Below, piece by piece: positions 23,140 through 33,526 of a stretch of DNA of 64,000 nt (positions are counted from its first letter, which is position 1; each line of letters begins with the position of its first letter). The stretch spans positions 50,690-114,689 of the forward strand of contig NZ_VKAC01000015.1 in assembly GCF_008041935.1 (NCBI RefSeq), in the 5' to 3' direction. This DNA is from Quadrisphaera setariae (GTDB lineage Bacteria; Actinomycetota; Actinomycetes; Actinomycetales; Quadrisphaeraceae). The notes under the pieces are model-generated. The model was not told the DNA's origin. It saw nothing but the letters and a program-made list of their open reading frames with translations, and made no database searches. The translations under genes were made by a program, and so were the position numbers.

Positions 23140-24570
23140 GTGCACGGATGCAGCTCGGACCGCGGACGCCTGCCCCTGGAGGGCACCGGTGCCGCTCCCA
23201 GCGCTCCGCCCAGCGCCCTCGGAGCCCCCCGCCGCGGACGGACGAGGGCGGCCCGCGCCGCGGGAGCCCTGCTCGTCGTGGGTCTCGCCCTCGGGCTGCA
23301 GCCCGCAGCAGGTGGCGTCGACACCGCCGCGGCCTCACCGCGCACCCCCAGCCAGTCCGAGGTCGACGCCGCCCGCGCCGCCGCCGGCGACAAGGCGGGC
23401 CAGGTCGCCGCCGTCCAGGCCGAGCTCGCCGCCGCCCAGGCGGCCCTCGACACCGCGCAGGTGCAGGCCGCGGTGGCCGCCGAGGCCTACGACGCCGCCG
23501 CGACGGAGCTGGCCACCCGCACCACCGCCGCGCAGAGCGCCGCCGTGGCCGCTCTCGACGCCCAGCAGCGCGCCGAGCAGGCCCGCGCCGCCGTCGGGCG
23601 CCTCGCGGCCGGCACCTACCGCAGCGGTGGAGGCCTGGACCGGGTCTCGGCCTTCATGTCCGCTGACGGCCCCCAGGACCTCCTCGACCGGGCGGCCCTG
23701 CTCGACGTCGTCTCCCAGAGCACCGACCGCGCCTACGAGCAGCTGCGCGCCGCCGAGTCCGTCGCCGGTCTGCTCCAGCAGCAGTCGGCCGAGGCGCTCG
23801 CGCAGCAGCAGCAGGCAGCGGCGGCCGCCCAGAGCGCCCGCGACGCCGCGAGCAGCGCCGCCGACGCCGCGACCGCCATGGTGGCCACCACCCAGCAGCG
23901 CAGCGCCGATCTGGTGGCCCAGCTGGCGCAGCTGCAGGGCATCAGCACCGCGCTCGCCGCCCAGCGCCAGGCCGGGCTGGCGGCCCAGGCCGCCGCCGCC
24001 GCTGACGCCGCGGCCCGGGCCGACCGCGCCCGCCGGCAGGCCTCCGCCGCCTCGAGCGGCTCGGGCTCGGGCGGCTCGGGCGGCTCGACCTCGTCCAGCG
24101 GCTCGACCTCGTCCAGCGGCTCGGGCGGATCCGGCGGCTCCTCCCGCGGCTCCTCGAGCGGGGGAGCGGCGTCCGTGCCGTCGGGGAGCTCCTCGGCGAG
24201 CTCCTCCCAGGCGGCCGCGGCGCTGGCCTGGGCCCGCACGCAGATCGGCGACCCCTACGAGTGGGGCGCCACCGGCCCCGACAGCTGGGACTGCTCCGGG
24301 CTGACGTCGGTGGCCTACCGCGGCGCCGGCGCCTCGCTGCCGCGCACCTCGTCGCAGCAGTACCGCGCCGTCAAGAAGATCTCCTACGACGACATGCGCC
24401 CGGGCGACCTCATCTTCTACGGCACCGACCCCGATGACCCGTCGACCGTCTACCACGTGGCGATCTACGCCGGCGGCGGCGAGATGGTGGAGGCGCCCCG
24501 TACGGGGCTCGACGTGCGGGAGACGTCGGTGCGCTACGCCAACTCGATGACCTGGGCCGGGAGGGTCTGA
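23140..24570 (+). CDS. Secreted NlpC/P60 peptidoglycan endopeptidase (RipA-like)
   Basis: 476 residues. A basic start and hydrophobic segment (about 30-60, GALLVVGLALGLQPAAG) form a signal peptide. Residues about 70-300 are Ala/Gln-rich coiled coil, as in RipA-type hydrolases. A Ser/Gly linker (about 305-355), encoded in part by an 18-bp repeat, leads to the NlpC/P60 domain (about 360-476), with catalytic Cys385 (DSWDCSGL) and His439 (YHVAIY). It should cut the D-Glu to m-DAP bond in wall peptides during separation of daughter cells, with the coiled coil providing autoinhibition (family knowledge). I looked upstream for a c-di-AMP (ydaO) riboswitch and did not recognise one. Confidence 0.88.
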   Translation: MHGCSSDRGRLPLEGTGAAPSAPPSALGAPRRGRTRAARAAGALLVVGLALGLQPAAGGVDTAAASPRTPSQSEVDAARAAAGDKAGQVAAVQAELAAAQAALDTAQVQAAVAAEAYDAAATELATRTTAAQSAAVAALDAQQRAEQARAAVGRLAAGTYRSGGGLDRVSAFMSADGPQDLLDRAALLDVVSQSTDRAYEQLRAAESVAGLLQQQSAEALAQQQQAAAAAQSARDAASSAADAATAMVATTQQRSADLVAQLAQLQGISTALAAQRQAGLAAQAAAAADAAARADRARRQASAASSGSGSGGSGGSTSSSGSTSSSGSGGSGGSSRGSSSGGAASVPSGSSSASSSQAAAALAWARTQIGDPYEWGATGPDSWDCSGLTSVAYRGAGASLPRTSSQQYRAVKKISYDDMRPGDLIFYGTDPDDPSTVYHVAIYAGGGEMVEAPRTGLDVRETSVRYANSMTWAGRV

Positions 24571-24571
24571 G

Positions 24572-24612
24572 CCCTCCGCACGCCGACGGCGCCGCCGCCG
24601 CCGTGCGGAGGG
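24572..24612. terminator. Bidirectional hairpin terminator between nlpC and ppa
   Basis: CCCTCCGCACG (24572-24582) and CGTGCGGAGGG (24602-24612) form a perfect 11-bp stem between two convergent genes. Confidence 0.75.
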
Positions 24613-24619
24613 GCGGTGC

Positions 24620-25198
24620 TCAGCCCTGCTGGGGGGCGTCCGCGGCCGGGCCGTGCCCGACCTGGGCGCGCACGTCGGGCCGCTGGCCCGCGTCGGAGCC
24701 CGACGTCAGGTGGCCGTCGTGCTCGGCCAGGCGCTCCACGGAGTTCTGGATCTCGGCCTCGGCCTCGGCGCGGCCCACCCAGTGGGCGCCCTCGACGGAC
24801 TTGCCGGGCTCGAGGTCCTTGTAGGTCTCGAAGAAGTGCTGGATCTCCAGGCGGTGGAACTCGCCGATGTCCTGCAGGTCCTGCAGGTGGTCCATGCGCG
24901 GGTCGCCCGCGGGGATGCACATCACCTTGTCGTCGCCGCCGGCCTCGTCGCGCATGTGGAACATGCCGATGGCGCGGCAGCGCACCACGCAGCCCGGGAA
25001 CGTCGGCTCCTCCAGCAGCACCAGCGCGTCGAGCGGGTCGCCGTCCTCGCCGAGGGTGCCCTCGATGAACCCGTAGTCGGCCGGGTACCGCGTGGCCGTG
25101 AAGAGCATCCGGTCGAGCTTGATGCGACCCGTCGTGTGGTCGACCTCGTACTTGTTCCGCGACCCTCGCGGGATCTCGATCGTGACGTCGAACTCCAC
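24620..25198 (-). CDS. ppa: Inorganic pyrophosphatase
   Basis: 192 residues. A family I enzyme: [34 protein letters not shown] (the metal-binding D-x-D-P-x-D stretch) and [12 protein letters not shown]. It hydrolyses pyrophosphate to drive biosynthesis. The core ends near residue 165; the remaining 25 residues ([19 protein letters not shown]) are a low-complexity extension. The GTG start has GGAGG six bases upstream. It is divergent from dacB, as in mycobacteria. Confidence 0.96.
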   Translation of the reverse strand: MEFDVTIEIPRGSRNKYEVDHTTGRIKLDRMLFTATRYPADYGFIEGTLGEDGDPLDALVLLEEPTFPGCVVRCRAIGMFHMRDEAGGDDKVMCIPAGDPRMDHLQDLQDIGEFHRLEIQHFFETYKDLEPGKSVEGAHWVGRAEAEAEIQNSVERLAEHDGHLTSGSDAGQRPDVRAQVGHGPAADAPQQG

Positions 25199-25320
25199 GG
25201 CGACCTCCAGGTCTGTCCTGCGCCCCCCCGACACGGCGGCTGCCGCGGGCGGATCGGCCGCTCCGCGCGGCCCGCTGGGCCGTAGTGTCCCGCACGCAGG
25301 ACAGGCGAGACGAGGAGCCC

Positions 25321-26892
25321 GTGGCAGGTCCACCCGAGCGCACCCCCGAGCCGGTGGCTCAGGACGACGACGCGCCCCGCGAGCCCGCCCCGGCGGACCC
25401 CGCCCCGCCGCCCGCGGAGCCCGCGCCGCCGGCCCCGGCCGGTCCCCCCTCCCCGCCGGTGCAGCGGTCCGCCCGCCGCCGGGGGCTGCGCGTCGGCGCG
25501 ACCGCAGCGGCCCTCGCACTGCTGCTCGGGGGGTACGCGGTGGCCGACGCCGCCGGTGCGGCCCCCGGAGTGCTGACGCTCGCTCCCGTGCCGACAGCGC
25601 CCGCGCCTGCGGTCCCCCCGGGCGCCGCGGCCCGCCCCGCCCCGCCGGAGGCCCTCGCCGGGCTCGACCCGTCCGCGCCCCGGCCCGACCCCACCGCCCT
25701 GGCCGCCGCCCTCGGCCCCCTGCTGGCCGCCCCGGCCCTGCGCGGCAGCGCCACGGCCAGCGTCGTCGACGCCACCACCGGGCAGGTGCTGCTCGACTCC
25801 GGGGCCTCCCAGCCGCAGGAGCCGGCCTCCGTGGCCAAGCTGCTGACGGCCACGGCCGTCCTGCACGCGCTCGGCCCCGACGCCACGCTGCCCACCCGCG
25901 TGGTCGCGGGCGCAGCTCCCGGCCAGCTGGTGCTCGTCGGGGGAGGTGACCAGCTGCTCACCGCGGGCCGGTCAGACCCCGGCGCCACGGTGGGGCGGGC
26001 CGGCCTGGCCGACCTGGCCGACGCCGTCGCCGCGTCCCTGCGGGCCCGCGGCACCACGAGCGCCACCGTCGTCCTCGACGACTCCCTCACCGGTGGGTCG
26101 CCCCAGGTCGAGGCGGGCTGGGGCAGCGGTGACATCGCCGCGGGCTACGTCGCGCCGCTGACGTCGGTGGCCCTCGACGCCGGCCGGGCGACCCCGGCCA
26201 ACTACGCCCCCCGCTCCCTCGACCCCGGCCTCGACGTCGCGCGGACGCTGGCCTCCCTGCTCGCGCAGCGCGGCGTGCAGGTGGACCCGGCCGCCGTCGT
26301 CCGCGGCGGGCCGGCGCCCGCCGGGAGCGCGGTGCTCGGCGAGGTCCGGTCGGCGCCCCTGGTGGACGTCGTGGCCGACGCGCTCGCGGAGAGCGACAAC
26401 ACCGTGGCGGAGGCGCTGGCGCGCCTCGTGGGAGCGGCCGCCGGCCGGCCGCCGGGCTTCGCGGCCTCCGCGCAGGCCGTCCTGGAGGAGGCGAGCGCCG
26501 CCGGGGTGGACACCACCGGCGCGGTGCTCGTGGACGGCAGCGGGCTGGGCGCCGGCTCGCAGGTGCCCGCGGCGGTGTTCACCTCGGTGCTGAGCACCGC
26601 AGCCCGCCAGCCGCAGGCCGCGCCGCTGCTCGAGGCGATGCCCGTCGGGGGGCTCAGCGGCACGCTGGCGGAGCGCTTCGCCGGCGGCTCCGCGGGCGCC
26701 GCCGGCCTGGTGCGCGCCAAGACCGGCTCCCTGACCGGTGTGAGCAGCCTCGTCGGGACGGTGGTCGACGCCGACGGCCGGCTCCTGGCCTTCGCGGTCC
26801 TCGCGGACGGCACCGGCCCCACCGTGCCGGCCCGCCAGTCGCTGGACGCCGTGGCGGCCGCGCTGGCGGGCTGCGGCTGCCGCACCGGCTGA
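25321..26892 (+). CDS. dacB: D-alanyl-D-alanine carboxypeptidase/endopeptidase (PBP4, S13 family)
   Basis: 523 residues. A Pro/Glu-rich cytosolic N-terminus (1-50), one membrane helix (about 58-80) and a Pro/Ala linker precede the penicillin-binding domain. Catalytic motifs: SVAK (Ser170, Lys173), SDN (Ser358 to Asn360) and KTG (from Lys467). It trims or cuts peptidoglycan peptides outside the membrane. The GTG at 25321 has GAGGAG upstream; a TAGTGT -10 at 25283-25288 rules out the earlier GTG at 25285. The downstream DUF2342-tilS-hpt-ftsH order is conserved in actinobacteria. Confidence 0.9.
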   Translation: MAGPPERTPEPVAQDDDAPREPAPADPAPPPAEPAPPAPAGPPSPPVQRSARRRGLRVGATAAALALLLGGYAVADAAGAAPGVLTLAPVPTAPAPAVPPGAAARPAPPEALAGLDPSAPRPDPTALAAALGPLLAAPALRGSATASVVDATTGQVLLDSGASQPQEPASVAKLLTATAVLHALGPDATLPTRVVAGAAPGQLVLVGGGDQLLTAGRSDPGATVGRAGLADLADAVAASLRARGTTSATVVLDDSLTGGSPQVEAGWGSGDIAAGYVAPLTSVALDAGRATPANYAPRSLDPGLDVARTLASLLAQRGVQVDPAAVVRGGPAPAGSAVLGEVRSAPLVDVVADALAESDNTVAEALARLVGAAAGRPPGFAASAQAVLEEASAAGVDTTGAVLVDGSGLGAGSQVPAAVFTSVLSTAARQPQAAPLLEAMPVGGLSGTLAERFAGGSAGAAGLVRAKTGSLTGVSSLVGTVVDADGRLLAFAVLADGTGPTVPARQSLDAVAAALAGCGCRTG

Positions 26893-26940
26893 CCGTCCCG
26901 CGCCCGGCGGGCGCGCCGGTGCGCTCCCAGCCCGAGCGCC

Positions 26941-26946
26941 TACGGT
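26941..26946 (+). promoter_or_regulatory. -10 box of leaderless promoter, DUF2342 gene
   Basis: TACGGT ends six bases before the GTG at 26953. The same hexamer is the likely -10 of ftsH. Confidence 0.5.
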
Positions 26947-26952
26947 GTGGGG

Positions 26953-28080
26953 GTGGCGGGCCCCGAGCAGCACGACGACCGCCTGGTCGACTGGGACCTC
27001 GCCGCGCGCACCGCCACCCGCCTCGCCCGACCGGGCCCCCGGGTGAGCGCCGCAGAGGCCCGCCGCGTGGTGGACGTCGTCCGCGAGGCCGCGGCCGAGA
27101 GCCCGCCGCACGTGGCGCGCGTCAGCCAGCTGCTCGTCCCCGCGGGGCCGCCGGCCCGCGTCGTGGAGCGGGGCGCCTGGGCGCGCGCCAACGTCGCCTC
27201 CTTCGCCAGCCTGCTCTCGCCCGTCGTCGACGAGGCCCTCGACGAGCGCCGCGCGCGCTCCGCCCGCTCCTCGCTGCGAGGGCTGGGCGTGGCGCGCCGC
27301 GTCACCGGCGTGCAGCTGGGGTCGCTGCTGGCGCTGCTCAGCTCGCGCGTGCTCGGCCAGTACGACGCCCTCGGCGAGGGTCCCGGCACCGGCGACCTGC
27401 TCGTCGTGGCGCCCAACGTGCTCGCCGTGCAGCGCGAGCTGGGCCTGGACCTGCGCGACTTCGCCCGCTGGGTGTGCCTGCACGAGGAGACCCACCGGGT
27501 GCAGTTCGCCGCCGCGCCGTGGCTGGCCGACCACCTGCGCGAGCGCGCCCGAGCCCTCTCCGGTGACGTGCTGCGCGGACCGGGCGCCGGAGCGGACCGG
27601 GTCGCGCAGACCCTGCGCGGGCTGCGCGGCGCGGTGGAGGGCGTGCGCGGCTCCGGGACGCCGGCCAGCGGCTCGAGCGGTCCCGGGGGATCGGGGCTCG
27701 GCGTGCTCGACCTGGCCACCACCGCCGACCAGCGCCGGGCGCTGGCCGAGGTCACGGCCGTGATGGCGCTGCTGGAGGGCCACGCCGACGTCGTCATGGA
27801 CGACGTCGGCCCGTCCGTGGTGCCCACCGTGGCCACCATCCGCCGCCGGTTCAGCGCCCGCCGCGGGTCGAGCCGCGGCCTGCTCGACGCCGTCCTGCGG
27901 CACGGGCTCGGGCTGGAGGCCAAGCTGCGCCAGTACGCCGACGGCGCCCGCTTCGTGCGGGGCGTGGTGGGCGAGGTCGGCACGGGCGGCTTCAACGCCG
28001 TCTGGAGCTCACCGGCGGCGCTGCCGCTGCCCGAGGAGGTGGCCGACCCGGCCGCCTGGGTCCGCCGCGTCCACGGCTGA
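26953..28080 (+). CDS. Zinc-dependent metalloprotease-like protein (DUF2342, zincin)
   Basis: 375 residues. The HExxH zinc motif is intact (His177, Glu178, His181 in LHEETHRVQF), and a distal EGHADVVMDD segment around residue 275 supplies the probable third ligand. There is no signal peptide or membrane helix, so it is cytosolic. The family is conserved in actinobacteria next to dacB and tilS; a link to coenzyme F420 has been suggested in family names but not shown. The substrate is unknown. A Ser/Gly-rich loop (about residues 236-248) is poorly conserved. Confidence 0.85.
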   Translation: MAGPEQHDDRLVDWDLAARTATRLARPGPRVSAAEARRVVDVVREAAAESPPHVARVSQLLVPAGPPARVVERGAWARANVASFASLLSPVVDEALDERRARSARSSLRGLGVARRVTGVQLGSLLALLSSRVLGQYDALGEGPGTGDLLVVAPNVLAVQRELGLDLRDFARWVCLHEETHRVQFAAAPWLADHLRERARALSGDVLRGPGAGADRVAQTLRGLRGAVEGVRGSGTPASGSSGPGGSGLGVLDLATTADQRRALAEVTAVMALLEGHADVVMDDVGPSVVPTVATIRRRFSARRGSSRGLLDAVLRHGLGLEAKLRQYADGARFVRGVVGEVGTGGFNAVWSSPAALPLPEEVADPAAWVRRVHG

Positions 28081-28134
28081 CGCGCCTCCCACGACGGCTG
28101 GGCGGTCGGTGCCGGTGTCGGTGGTGACGGGGCC

Positions 28135-29214
28135 GTGACCGGGCCGGACCCGGCGGTCGCCGCCGTGCGCTCCGCCGTGCGCGCGGCGTGCGCCGACGTG
28201 CCTCCCGGGGAACTGGTGCTCGTGGCGTGCAGCGGCGGCGCCGACTCCCTCGCGCTGGCCGCCGCCGCCGGGTGGCTCGCGGCGCCGGGCGGGCGGGGGC
28301 GGGCGCCCTGGAGGGCCGGCGCCGTCGTCGTCGACCACGGCCTGCAGCCCGGGTCGGCGCAGGTCGCGCGGGCGGCGGGTGCGGCGTGCACCGGGCTCGG
28401 GCTCGACCCCGTCGTCGTCGTGGACGTCGACGTGCCCCGGGGTCGCGCGGGGCCGGAGGCCGCCGCCCGGGACGCCCGCCTGACCGCCCTCGACGACGTC
28501 GCCCGCCGCACCGGCGCAGCGGCCGTGCTGCTGGGCCACACCCTCGACGACCAGGCCGAGCAGGTGCTCCTGGGCCTGGCGCGCGGGTCGGGGGCCCGGT
28601 CGCTGGCCGGCATGCCCGCGCGGCGCGCAGCGCTGCGCCGCCCCCTCCTCGGCCTGCCCAGGACGACGACGCGGGCGGCGTGCGCCGCGCTGGGCCTGAG
28701 GCCCTGGGAGGACCCCACCAACGCCGACCCGGCGTTCACCCGCTCGCGCGTGCGCTCCCGGGTGCTGCCCGTGCTGGAGGCGGAGCTCGGGCCCGGCGTG
28801 GCGGGGGCGCTGGCGCGCACGGCCGAGCAGCTGCGGGAGGACGCCGAGGTGCTCGAGCGGCTGGCGGGCGAGCTGCTGGAGCGCTCCGCGGCGGCGCAGG
28901 ACCGATCGGGTGACGCCGTCGACGCGGACGACGGGGTCGATCCCCGGCCCGGCGCTGACCCCGGTGCCGGTCTCGACGTCGAGGTGCTCGCCGCGGCGCC
29001 CGCGGCCCTGCGCCGCCGGGCCCTGCGCGCCGCGGCCCTGCAGGCGGGGGCGGCCGCGGGAGAGCTCTCCCGCGAGCACGTGCTCGCCGTCGACGCCCTC
29101 GTGGTGTCCTGGCACGGCCAGGGGCCGGTGCCGCTGCCCGGGCGCGTGGGCGCGGTGCGCACCTGTGGCAGGCTGCGCTTCGCCCCGGCCCCACCCCCAC
29201 CAGGAGGACACTGA
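28135..29214 (+). CDS. tilS: tRNA(Ile)-lysidine synthase
   Basis: 359 residues. The PP-loop ATP pyrophosphatase motif SGGADS is at 33-38; [10 protein letters not shown] and the [19 protein letters not shown] stretch are typical of TilS. It converts the wobble C of tRNA-Ile(CAU) to lysidine so that AUA is read as isoleucine. A short helical C-terminal domain is present, as in actinobacterial forms. A low-complexity acidic insert occupies about residues 258-280. The stop overlaps the hpt start by one base (TGATG), so the two are coupled. Confidence 0.93.
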   Translation: MTGPDPAVAAVRSAVRAACADVPPGELVLVACSGGADSLALAAAAGWLAAPGGRGRAPWRAGAVVVDHGLQPGSAQVARAAGAACTGLGLDPVVVVDVDVPRGRAGPEAAARDARLTALDDVARRTGAAAVLLGHTLDDQAEQVLLGLARGSGARSLAGMPARRAALRRPLLGLPRTTTRAACAALGLRPWEDPTNADPAFTRSRVRSRVLPVLEAELGPGVAGALARTAEQLREDAEVLERLAGELLERSAAAQDRSGDAVDADDGVDPRPGADPGAGLDVEVLAAAPAALRRRALRAAALQAGAAAGELSREHVLAVDALVVSWHGQGPVPLPGRVGAVRTCGRLRFAPAPPPPGGH

Positions 29215-29768
29215 TGGACGCCCAGGACATGGGCCGCGACCTCGCGGACGTCCTCATCGGCGAGGACGACATCCGCGCCCGCCTCGGGGAGATCGCCGCC
29301 CAGGTCGACGCCGACTACGCCGGGCGGGACCTGCTGCTCGTCGGCGTCCTCAAGGGCGCCGTCATGGTCATGGCCGACTTCGCCCGCGCGCTGCACGGTC
29401 CGGCGGAGATGGACTGGATGGCGGTCTCGAGCTACGGCTCCGGCACCAAGTCCTCCGGCGTGGTGCGGATCCTCAAGGACCTCGACCGCGACGTCACCGG
29501 CCGCCACGTCCTCATCGTCGAGGACATCATCGACTCGGGCCTGACCCTGTCGTGGCTGGTGGCGAACCTCCGCTCGCGCGGCGCCGCGTCGGTCGAGGTC
29601 ATGGCGCTGCTGCGCAAGCCGGACGCCGCCAAGGTCACCGTCGACGTGAAGTACGTCGGGTTCGACATCCCCAACGCCTTCGTCGTGGGCTACGGGCTCG
29701 ACTTCGCCGAGCGCTACCGCAACCTGCGCGTGGTCGGCACGCTCGCGGAGCACGTCTACAGCTCCTGA
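29214..29768 (+). CDS. hpt: Hypoxanthine phosphoribosyltransferase
   Basis: 184 residues. Type I PRTase: the PRPP loop [14 protein letters not shown] with Glu103-Asp104, the flexible loop [11 protein letters not shown], and [14 protein letters not shown] near the C-terminus. It salvages hypoxanthine and guanine to IMP and GMP. ATG start with GGAGGA. The tilS-hpt-ftsH order is widely conserved in Gram-positive bacteria. Confidence 0.95.
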   Translation: MDAQDMGRDLADVLIGEDDIRARLGEIAAQVDADYAGRDLLLVGVLKGAVMVMADFARALHGPAEMDWMAVSSYGSGTKSSGVVRILKDLDRDVTGRHVLIVEDIIDSGLTLSWLVANLRSRGAASVEVMALLRKPDAAKVTVDVKYVGFDIPNAFVVGYGLDFAERYRNLRVVGTLAEHVYSS

Positions 29769-29777
29769 GCGCCTCCG

Positions 29778-29796
29778 GGACGTCCTCAGGACGTCC
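29778..29796 (+). terminator. Hairpin after hpt
   Basis: GGACGTCC (29778-29785), TCA, GGACGTCC (29789-29796). Each half is itself palindromic. It lies nine bases after the hpt stop and would separate hpt from ftsH. Confidence 0.5.
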
Positions 29797-29813
29797 GCTG
29801 AGGGCGAACGGGT

Positions 29814-29840
29814 GGAACACCGGGGCGCACCTCGTCCGTT
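29814..29840 (+). promoter_or_regulatory. ECF-type (SigH/SigR/SigE-like) promoter before ftsH
   Basis: GGAAC (29814-29818), 19 bases, GTT (29838-29840, within CGTT). This is the stress-sigma architecture also present before clpC. A second, housekeeping-like -10 TACGGT lies at 29890-29895. Confidence 0.5.
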
Positions 29841-29947
29841 GGGCTGGTGAGACCCAGCGCTCGGTGCCGGGCTCCCCGCGCCACCGGTGTACGGTCGGGC
29901 GCCGGTCAGCCAGAGGAGAGAGGACGGGCCACGGCCCTCATCCACGC

Positions 29948-31975
29948 ATGAACGCCAGGCGCTTCTTCCGCGGCCCGACGGTCTGGATCGTCGGGGCCCT
30001 GCTGCTCCTCGTCCTCGCCAGCCAGCTCTTCACGGGCAACCGGACCACCACCATCGACACCCAGGTCGGCCTGCAGCAGCTGACCTCGGGCAACGTCTCC
30101 GAGGCCAAGGTCATCGACGGTGACCAGCGCGTCCAGCTGAAGCTCAAGCAGCCGCTGGACGGCAACACCGACGTGCAGTTCGACTACGTGAGCGCGCGCG
30201 CCAGCGAGGTCGCCACGGCGGTCGCGAACGACTCCCCGAAGTGGACCGACGAGGTGCCCAAGGGCTCCGTGCTCGGCTCGATCCTCATCACGGTCCTGCC
30301 GATCCTGCTGTTCCTGGTCCTGTTCTGGTTCCTCTTCGCCAACATGCAGGGCGGCGGGAGCCGGGTCATGCAGTTCGGCAAGTCGCGCGCCAAGCTCGTC
30401 TCCAAGGAGGCCCCCAAGGTCACCTTCGCGGACGTCGCCGGCGCCGAGGAGGCCGTCGAGGAGCTGCACGAGATCAAGGAGTTCCTCGCCGAGCCCGCCA
30501 AGTTCCAGGCCGTCGGCGCGAAGATCCCCAAGGGCGTGCTGCTGTACGGCCAGCCCGGCACCGGCAAGACCCTGCTGGCCCGCGCCGTCGCGGGCGAGGC
30601 GGGGGTGCCGTTCTACTCGATCTCCGGCTCCGACTTCGTGGAGATGTTCGTCGGAGTCGGCGCGTCCCGCGTGCGCGACCTGTTCGAGCAGGCCAAGAAC
30701 AACGCCCCGGCGATCATCTTCGTGGACGAGATCGACGCCGTCGGCCGCCACCGCGGCGCCGGCATGGGCGGCGGCCACGACGAGCGCGAGCAGACGCTGA
30801 ACCAGCTCCTCGTGGAGATGGACGGCTTCGACGTCAAGACGAACGTCATCCTCATCGCGGCCACCAACCGGCCCGACATCCTCGACCCGGCCCTGCTGCG
30901 CCCGGGCCGCTTCGACCGGCAGATCGCCGTCGAGGCGCCGGACATGAACGGCCGCCACCAGATCCTCCAGGTGCACGCCAAGGGCAAGCCCGTCGCGCCC
31001 GACGTCGACCTGCTCGCCGTGGCCCGTCGCACCCCCGGCTTCTCCGGCGCTGACCTCGCCAACGTGCTCAACGAGGCGGCGCTGCTCACCGCGCGCACCA
31101 ACGGCCAGGTGATCGGGGACCGCGAGCTCGACGAGGCGATCGACAGGGTCATCGCCGGTCCGCAGAAGCGGACCCGGCTGATGAACGAGAAGGAGAAGAA
31201 GATCACCGCGTACCACGAGGGCGGGCACGCCCTGGTGGCCGCGGCGCTGCGGCACACCGACCCGGTGACCAAGGTGACGATCCTCCCGCGCGGCCGCGCC
31301 CTCGGCTACACGATGGTGCTGCCGGTGGACGACAAGTACTCCACCACCCGCAACGAGATCCTCGACCAGCTGGCGTACGCCCTGGGCGGTCGCGTGGCGG
31401 AGGAGCTCGTCTTCCACGACCCCACCACCGGTGCCAGCAACGACATCGAGAAGGCCACGGACATGGCCCGCAAGATGGTCACGCAGTACGGCATGAGCGA
31501 GCGCGTGGGCGCCATCAAGCTGGGCAGCGGCAGCGGCGAGGTCTTCATGGGCCGCGACATGGGCCACGAGCGCGACTACTCCGAGGGCGTCGCGGCCGTC
31601 GTCGACGAGGAGGTCCGCCGCCTCATCGAGAACGCGCACGACGAGGCCTGGGAGATCCTCATGGAGCACCGCCAGGTGCTCGACACCCTCGTGGTGCGCC
31701 TGCTGGAGGAGGAGACGCTCAACCGCGAGCAGCTCGCCGAGGTCTTCGCCCCCGTGCAGAAGCGCCCGCTGCGGCCGGTGTGGCTGTCCAGCGAGCGCCG
31801 GCACGTCGACCAGCGCCCGCCGGTGATGTCCCCCAAGGAGATCGCCGCGGCGCAGAACGGCCACGCGCACCTCATGGCCCCCCAGGACGAGGCCGCCGCG
31901 GCCGGCGAGGACCACCTCGCCGGAGGCGTCCGAGGGCCCGAGGGCTTCCGCGCCGACCCCGGCCCCCAGGCCTGA
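29948..31975 (+). CDS. ftsH: ATP-dependent zinc metalloprotease FtsH
   Basis: 675 residues. Two membrane helices (about 8-26 and 110-132) flank an external domain. The AAA+ module has Walker A GQPGTGKT at 201-208, Walker [12 protein letters not shown] and the second-region-of-homology Arg residues in RPGRFDRQI. The protease zinc site is HEGGH (His423, Glu424, His427). It degrades membrane and unstable cytosolic proteins as a hexamer. The C-terminal 70 residues are low-complexity. Two promoters are visible upstream, one of stress-sigma type. The folate operon starts two bases after its stop, so folE may be co-transcribed. Confidence 0.96.
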   Translation: MNARRFFRGPTVWIVGALLLLVLASQLFTGNRTTTIDTQVGLQQLTSGNVSEAKVIDGDQRVQLKLKQPLDGNTDVQFDYVSARASEVATAVANDSPKWTDEVPKGSVLGSILITVLPILLFLVLFWFLFANMQGGGSRVMQFGKSRAKLVSKEAPKVTFADVAGAEEAVEELHEIKEFLAEPAKFQAVGAKIPKGVLLYGQPGTGKTLLARAVAGEAGVPFYSISGSDFVEMFVGVGASRVRDLFEQAKNNAPAIIFVDEIDAVGRHRGAGMGGGHDEREQTLNQLLVEMDGFDVKTNVILIAATNRPDILDPALLRPGRFDRQIAVEAPDMNGRHQILQVHAKGKPVAPDVDLLAVARRTPGFSGADLANVLNEAALLTARTNGQVIGDRELDEAIDRVIAGPQKRTRLMNEKEKKITAYHEGGHALVAAALRHTDPVTKVTILPRGRALGYTMVLPVDDKYSTTRNEILDQLAYALGGRVAEELVFHDPTTGASNDIEKATDMARKMVTQYGMSERVGAIKLGSGSGEVFMGRDMGHERDYSEGVAAVVDEEVRRLIENAHDEAWEILMEHRQVLDTLVVRLLEEETLNREQLAEVFAPVQKRPLRPVWLSSERRHVDQRPPVMSPKEIAAAQNGHAHLMAPQDEAAAAGEDHLAGGVRGPEGFRADPGPQA

Positions 31976-31977
31976 CC

Positions 31978-32655
31978 GTGGCGGCGCCCACCCCCGGCGC
32001 CGCCGCGGAGCCCGCGGGCACGGCTGCAGGCGGTCCTGGGACCGCGGCCGGTGGAGGCACCGGTGCGCCGGGCGACGTCGGCGCGGTCGGTCCCGTCGAC
32101 GTCGAGAGGGCCCGCGCGGCCGTGCGCGAGCTGCTCCTGGCGATCGGCGAGGACCCGGACCGCGACGGCCTCCGGGCCACGCCGGACCGGGTGGCCCGGG
32201 CCTGCGTGGAGCTCTTCGCGGGCCTGCGGCAGGACCCCGCCGAGGTGCTGGCCACGTCGTTCGACATCGGCCACGACGAGATCGTGGCCGTCCGCGGCAT
32301 CCCGGTCTCCTCGGTCTGCGAGCACCACCTGCTGCCGTTCACCGGCGTCGCGCACGTGGCCTACGTGCCCAGCGCCGACGGGCGCATCACGGGGCTGTCC
32401 AAGCTGGCCCGCCTCGTCGACCTGTACGCCCGCCGGCCGCAGGTCCAGGAGCGCCTCACCACGCAGGTCGCGGACGCCCTCGTCGAGCACCTGCACGCCC
32501 GCGGCGTGCTGGTCGTGGTCGACTGCGAGCACCTGTGCATGTCCGTGCGCGGCGTGCGGGCCCCGGGCGCCCGCACCACGACCTCCGCGGTGCGTGGCGG
32601 CATGCGCGACGCCGCCACGCGGGCGGAGGCGCTGAGCCTGGTGCTGGGTCGCTGA
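31978..32655 (+). CDS. folE: GTP cyclohydrolase I
   Basis: 225 residues. After a Gly/Ala-rich start (1-38) the fold is standard: [19 protein letters not shown], zinc ligands Cys114 and His117 in VCEHHLLPF and Cys183 in [11 protein letters not shown]. It opens GTP to dihydroneopterin triphosphate, the first folate step. The GTG start lies two bases after ftsH. It is followed by folP and folB-folK in the usual actinobacterial order. Confidence 0.95.
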   Translation: MAAPTPGAAAEPAGTAAGGPGTAAGGGTGAPGDVGAVGPVDVERARAAVRELLLAIGEDPDRDGLRATPDRVARACVELFAGLRQDPAEVLATSFDIGHDEIVAVRGIPVSSVCEHHLLPFTGVAHVAYVPSADGRITGLSKLARLVDLYARRPQVQERLTTQVADALVEHLHARGVLVVVDCEHLCMSVRGVRAPGARTTTSAVRGGMRDAATRAEALSLVLGR

Positions 32656-32683
32656 CCGGGCGGTGGGCAGTTGTGAGGAGCCG

Positions 32684-33526
32684 GTGAGCACGGGCAGGAC
32701 CCTGGTCTGGGGCGTGGTGAACACGACCCCCGACTCCTTCAGCGACGGTGGGAGGCACCTGCGGGCGCCGGCCGCCGTCGAGCACGGGCTCGCGCTGGTC
32801 GCCCAGGGCGCCGACGTGGTGGACGTGGGCGGTGAGTCGACCCGTCCCGGTGCTGCCCGGCCCAGCGAGGCCGAGGAGCTGTCCCGCGTGCTGCCGGTGG
32901 TGCGGGCCCTCGCGGGGCACGGCGTGGTGGTGAGCGTCGACACCATGCGGTCGGGTGTGGCCGCCGCGGCGCTGGAGGCGGGGGCGAGCATCGTCAACGA
33001 CGTCTCCGGCGGGCTCGCCGACCCCGCCATGGCCGCCCTCGTCGCCTCCTCGGGCGCCACCTGCGTGGTGGGCCACTGGCGCGGGCACTCGGCGGGCATG
33101 AACGACCTCGCCGTCTACGACGACGTCGTGGCCGAGGTCCGCGCCGAGCTCGGCGCCCGCCTGGCCGCCTTCGAGGCCGCGGGGGTGCGCCGGGACCAGC
33201 TCGTGGCCGACCCCGGCCTGGGGTTCGCCAAGCGCGCCGAGCACGACTGGGCCCTGCTCGCGGCGCTCCCCGAGCTGGTCGGCGCCTGGGGCCGCGTGCT
33301 CGTGGGCGCCTCCCGCAAGCGCTTCCTCGGCGCGCTGCTGGCCGACGGCGCTGGTGCCGGGGGTGGCCCGGGGGTCCCGCGCCCGCCGGAGCAGCGCGAC
33401 GACGCCACCGCAGCCGTCACGGCGCTGGCCGCCGCCGCGGGCGCCTGGGGCGTGCGCGTGCACGCCGTGCGCGCCAGCGCAGACGCCGTGCGCGTGGCCG
33501 CCCGCTGGGCGGAGGCGGCGGCGTGA
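32684..33526 (+). CDS. folP: Dihydropteroate synthase
   Basis: 280 residues. The two DHPS signatures are present: VVNTTPDSFSDGG with the pterin-site VDVGGESTRPGA, and IVNDVSGGLADP. It joins p-aminobenzoate to hydroxymethyldihydropterin pyrophosphate and is the sulfonamide target. GTG 32684 follows GAGGAG closely; the GTG at 32663 would add seven residues but has no ribosome site. The stop overlaps folB-folK (GTGA). Confidence 0.95.
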   Translation: MSTGRTLVWGVVNTTPDSFSDGGRHLRAPAAVEHGLALVAQGADVVDVGGESTRPGAARPSEAEELSRVLPVVRALAGHGVVVSVDTMRSGVAAAALEAGASIVNDVSGGLADPAMAALVASSGATCVVGHWRGHSAGMNDLAVYDDVVAEVRAELGARLAAFEAAGVRRDQLVADPGLGFAKRAEHDWALLAALPELVGAWGRVLVGASRKRFLGALLADGAGAGGGPGVPRPPEQRDDATAAVTALAAAAGAWGVRVHAVRASADAVRVAARWAEAAA